A stretch of DNA of 6,485 nucleotides, taken from NCBI GenBank assembly GCA_019090225.1, contig JAHRWI010000163.1, positions 1 to 6,485 of the forward strand. The letters are read 5' to 3'. Source of the stretch: Porticoccaceae bacterium. GTDB taxonomy: Bacteria; Pseudomonadota; Gammaproteobacteria; Pseudomonadales; Porticoccaceae. The position numbers and the translations under genes are program-made. The notes under the pieces are model-generated. The model worked only from the letters and a program-made list of their open reading frames with translations, was not told the DNA's origin and did no database searches. Below are positions 6,465-6,485 of the stretch, piece after piece. Position 1 is the first letter of the stretch. Every line of letters begins with the position of its first letter.

Positions 6465-6485
6465 CTGTCTCTTATACACATCTGA
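6465..6485. other. Untrimmed Nextera transposase adapter (sequencing artefact)
   Basis: Bases 6465-6483 are CTGTCTCTTATACACATCT, the exact 19-base reverse complement of the Tn5 mosaic end used in Nextera libraries. The following GA (6484-6485) is the start of one of the two standard adapter arms. This is not organismal DNA. Read forward it adds LSLIHI to gluQ; read backward it begins a false frame with MCIRDR, a well-known contaminant peptide. Confidence 0.95.

Noticed and set aside
6245..6481. Minus-strand frame of 78 codons beginning MCIRDR
   Set aside because: Its start codon lies in the Nextera adapter and the rest is antisense to gluQ; a typical artefact protein.
1..6485. Mobile element, CRISPR array, tRNA/rRNA, toxin-antitoxin or defence module
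   Set aside because: No transposase, integrase, terminal repeats, regularly spaced repeats, cloverleaf or defence domain is visible on either strand; all large frames are housekeeping or metabolic genes.

Overview
The window reads as an ordinary chromosomal segment of a gammaproteobacterium, probably free-living or marine. The SfsA, DksA, GluQ-RS and HtpX proteins all resemble their Enterobacteria/Pseudomonas counterparts closely. The neighbourhood sfsA - aminotransferase <-> dksA - gluQ is one I know from Pseudomonas-type genomes. The last 21 bases are not genomic: they match the Nextera transposase mosaic end plus adapter. The window is therefore probably a whole draft contig that ends in untrimmed adapter.

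Layout, left to right. The 3' half of htpX (membrane zinc protease) enters from the left edge. A small Rieske [2Fe-2S] protein follows on the same strand and overlaps it by a few bases. After a 151-base gap with palindromes comes a 474-residue glutamate dehydrogenase. Its sequence, including an antenna-like insertion, recalls animal mitochondrial GDH more than the E. coli GdhA type. A 160-base gap with an orphan strong Shine-Dalgarno leads to a SnoaL/NTF2-like protein of unknown role. A strong bidirectional terminator separates this plus-strand block from a minus-strand pair (class I/II aminotransferase then sfsA, stop/start overlapping by one base). A divergent intergenic region carries a good sigma70 promoter for dksA, which is followed 42 bases later by gluQ, truncated just before its natural end by the adapter.

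Functionally the window mixes envelope quality control (HtpX), nitrogen/amino-acid metabolism (GDH, aminotransferase), stringent-response transcription control (DksA) and tRNA modification (GluQ-RS, which glutamylates queuosine on tRNA-Asp). I see no mobile element, CRISPR, RNA gene, toxin-antitoxin or defence module, and no convincing undescribed system. The points most worth following up are the adapter tail, the mitochondrial-like GDH, and the leader/promoter structure of dksA.
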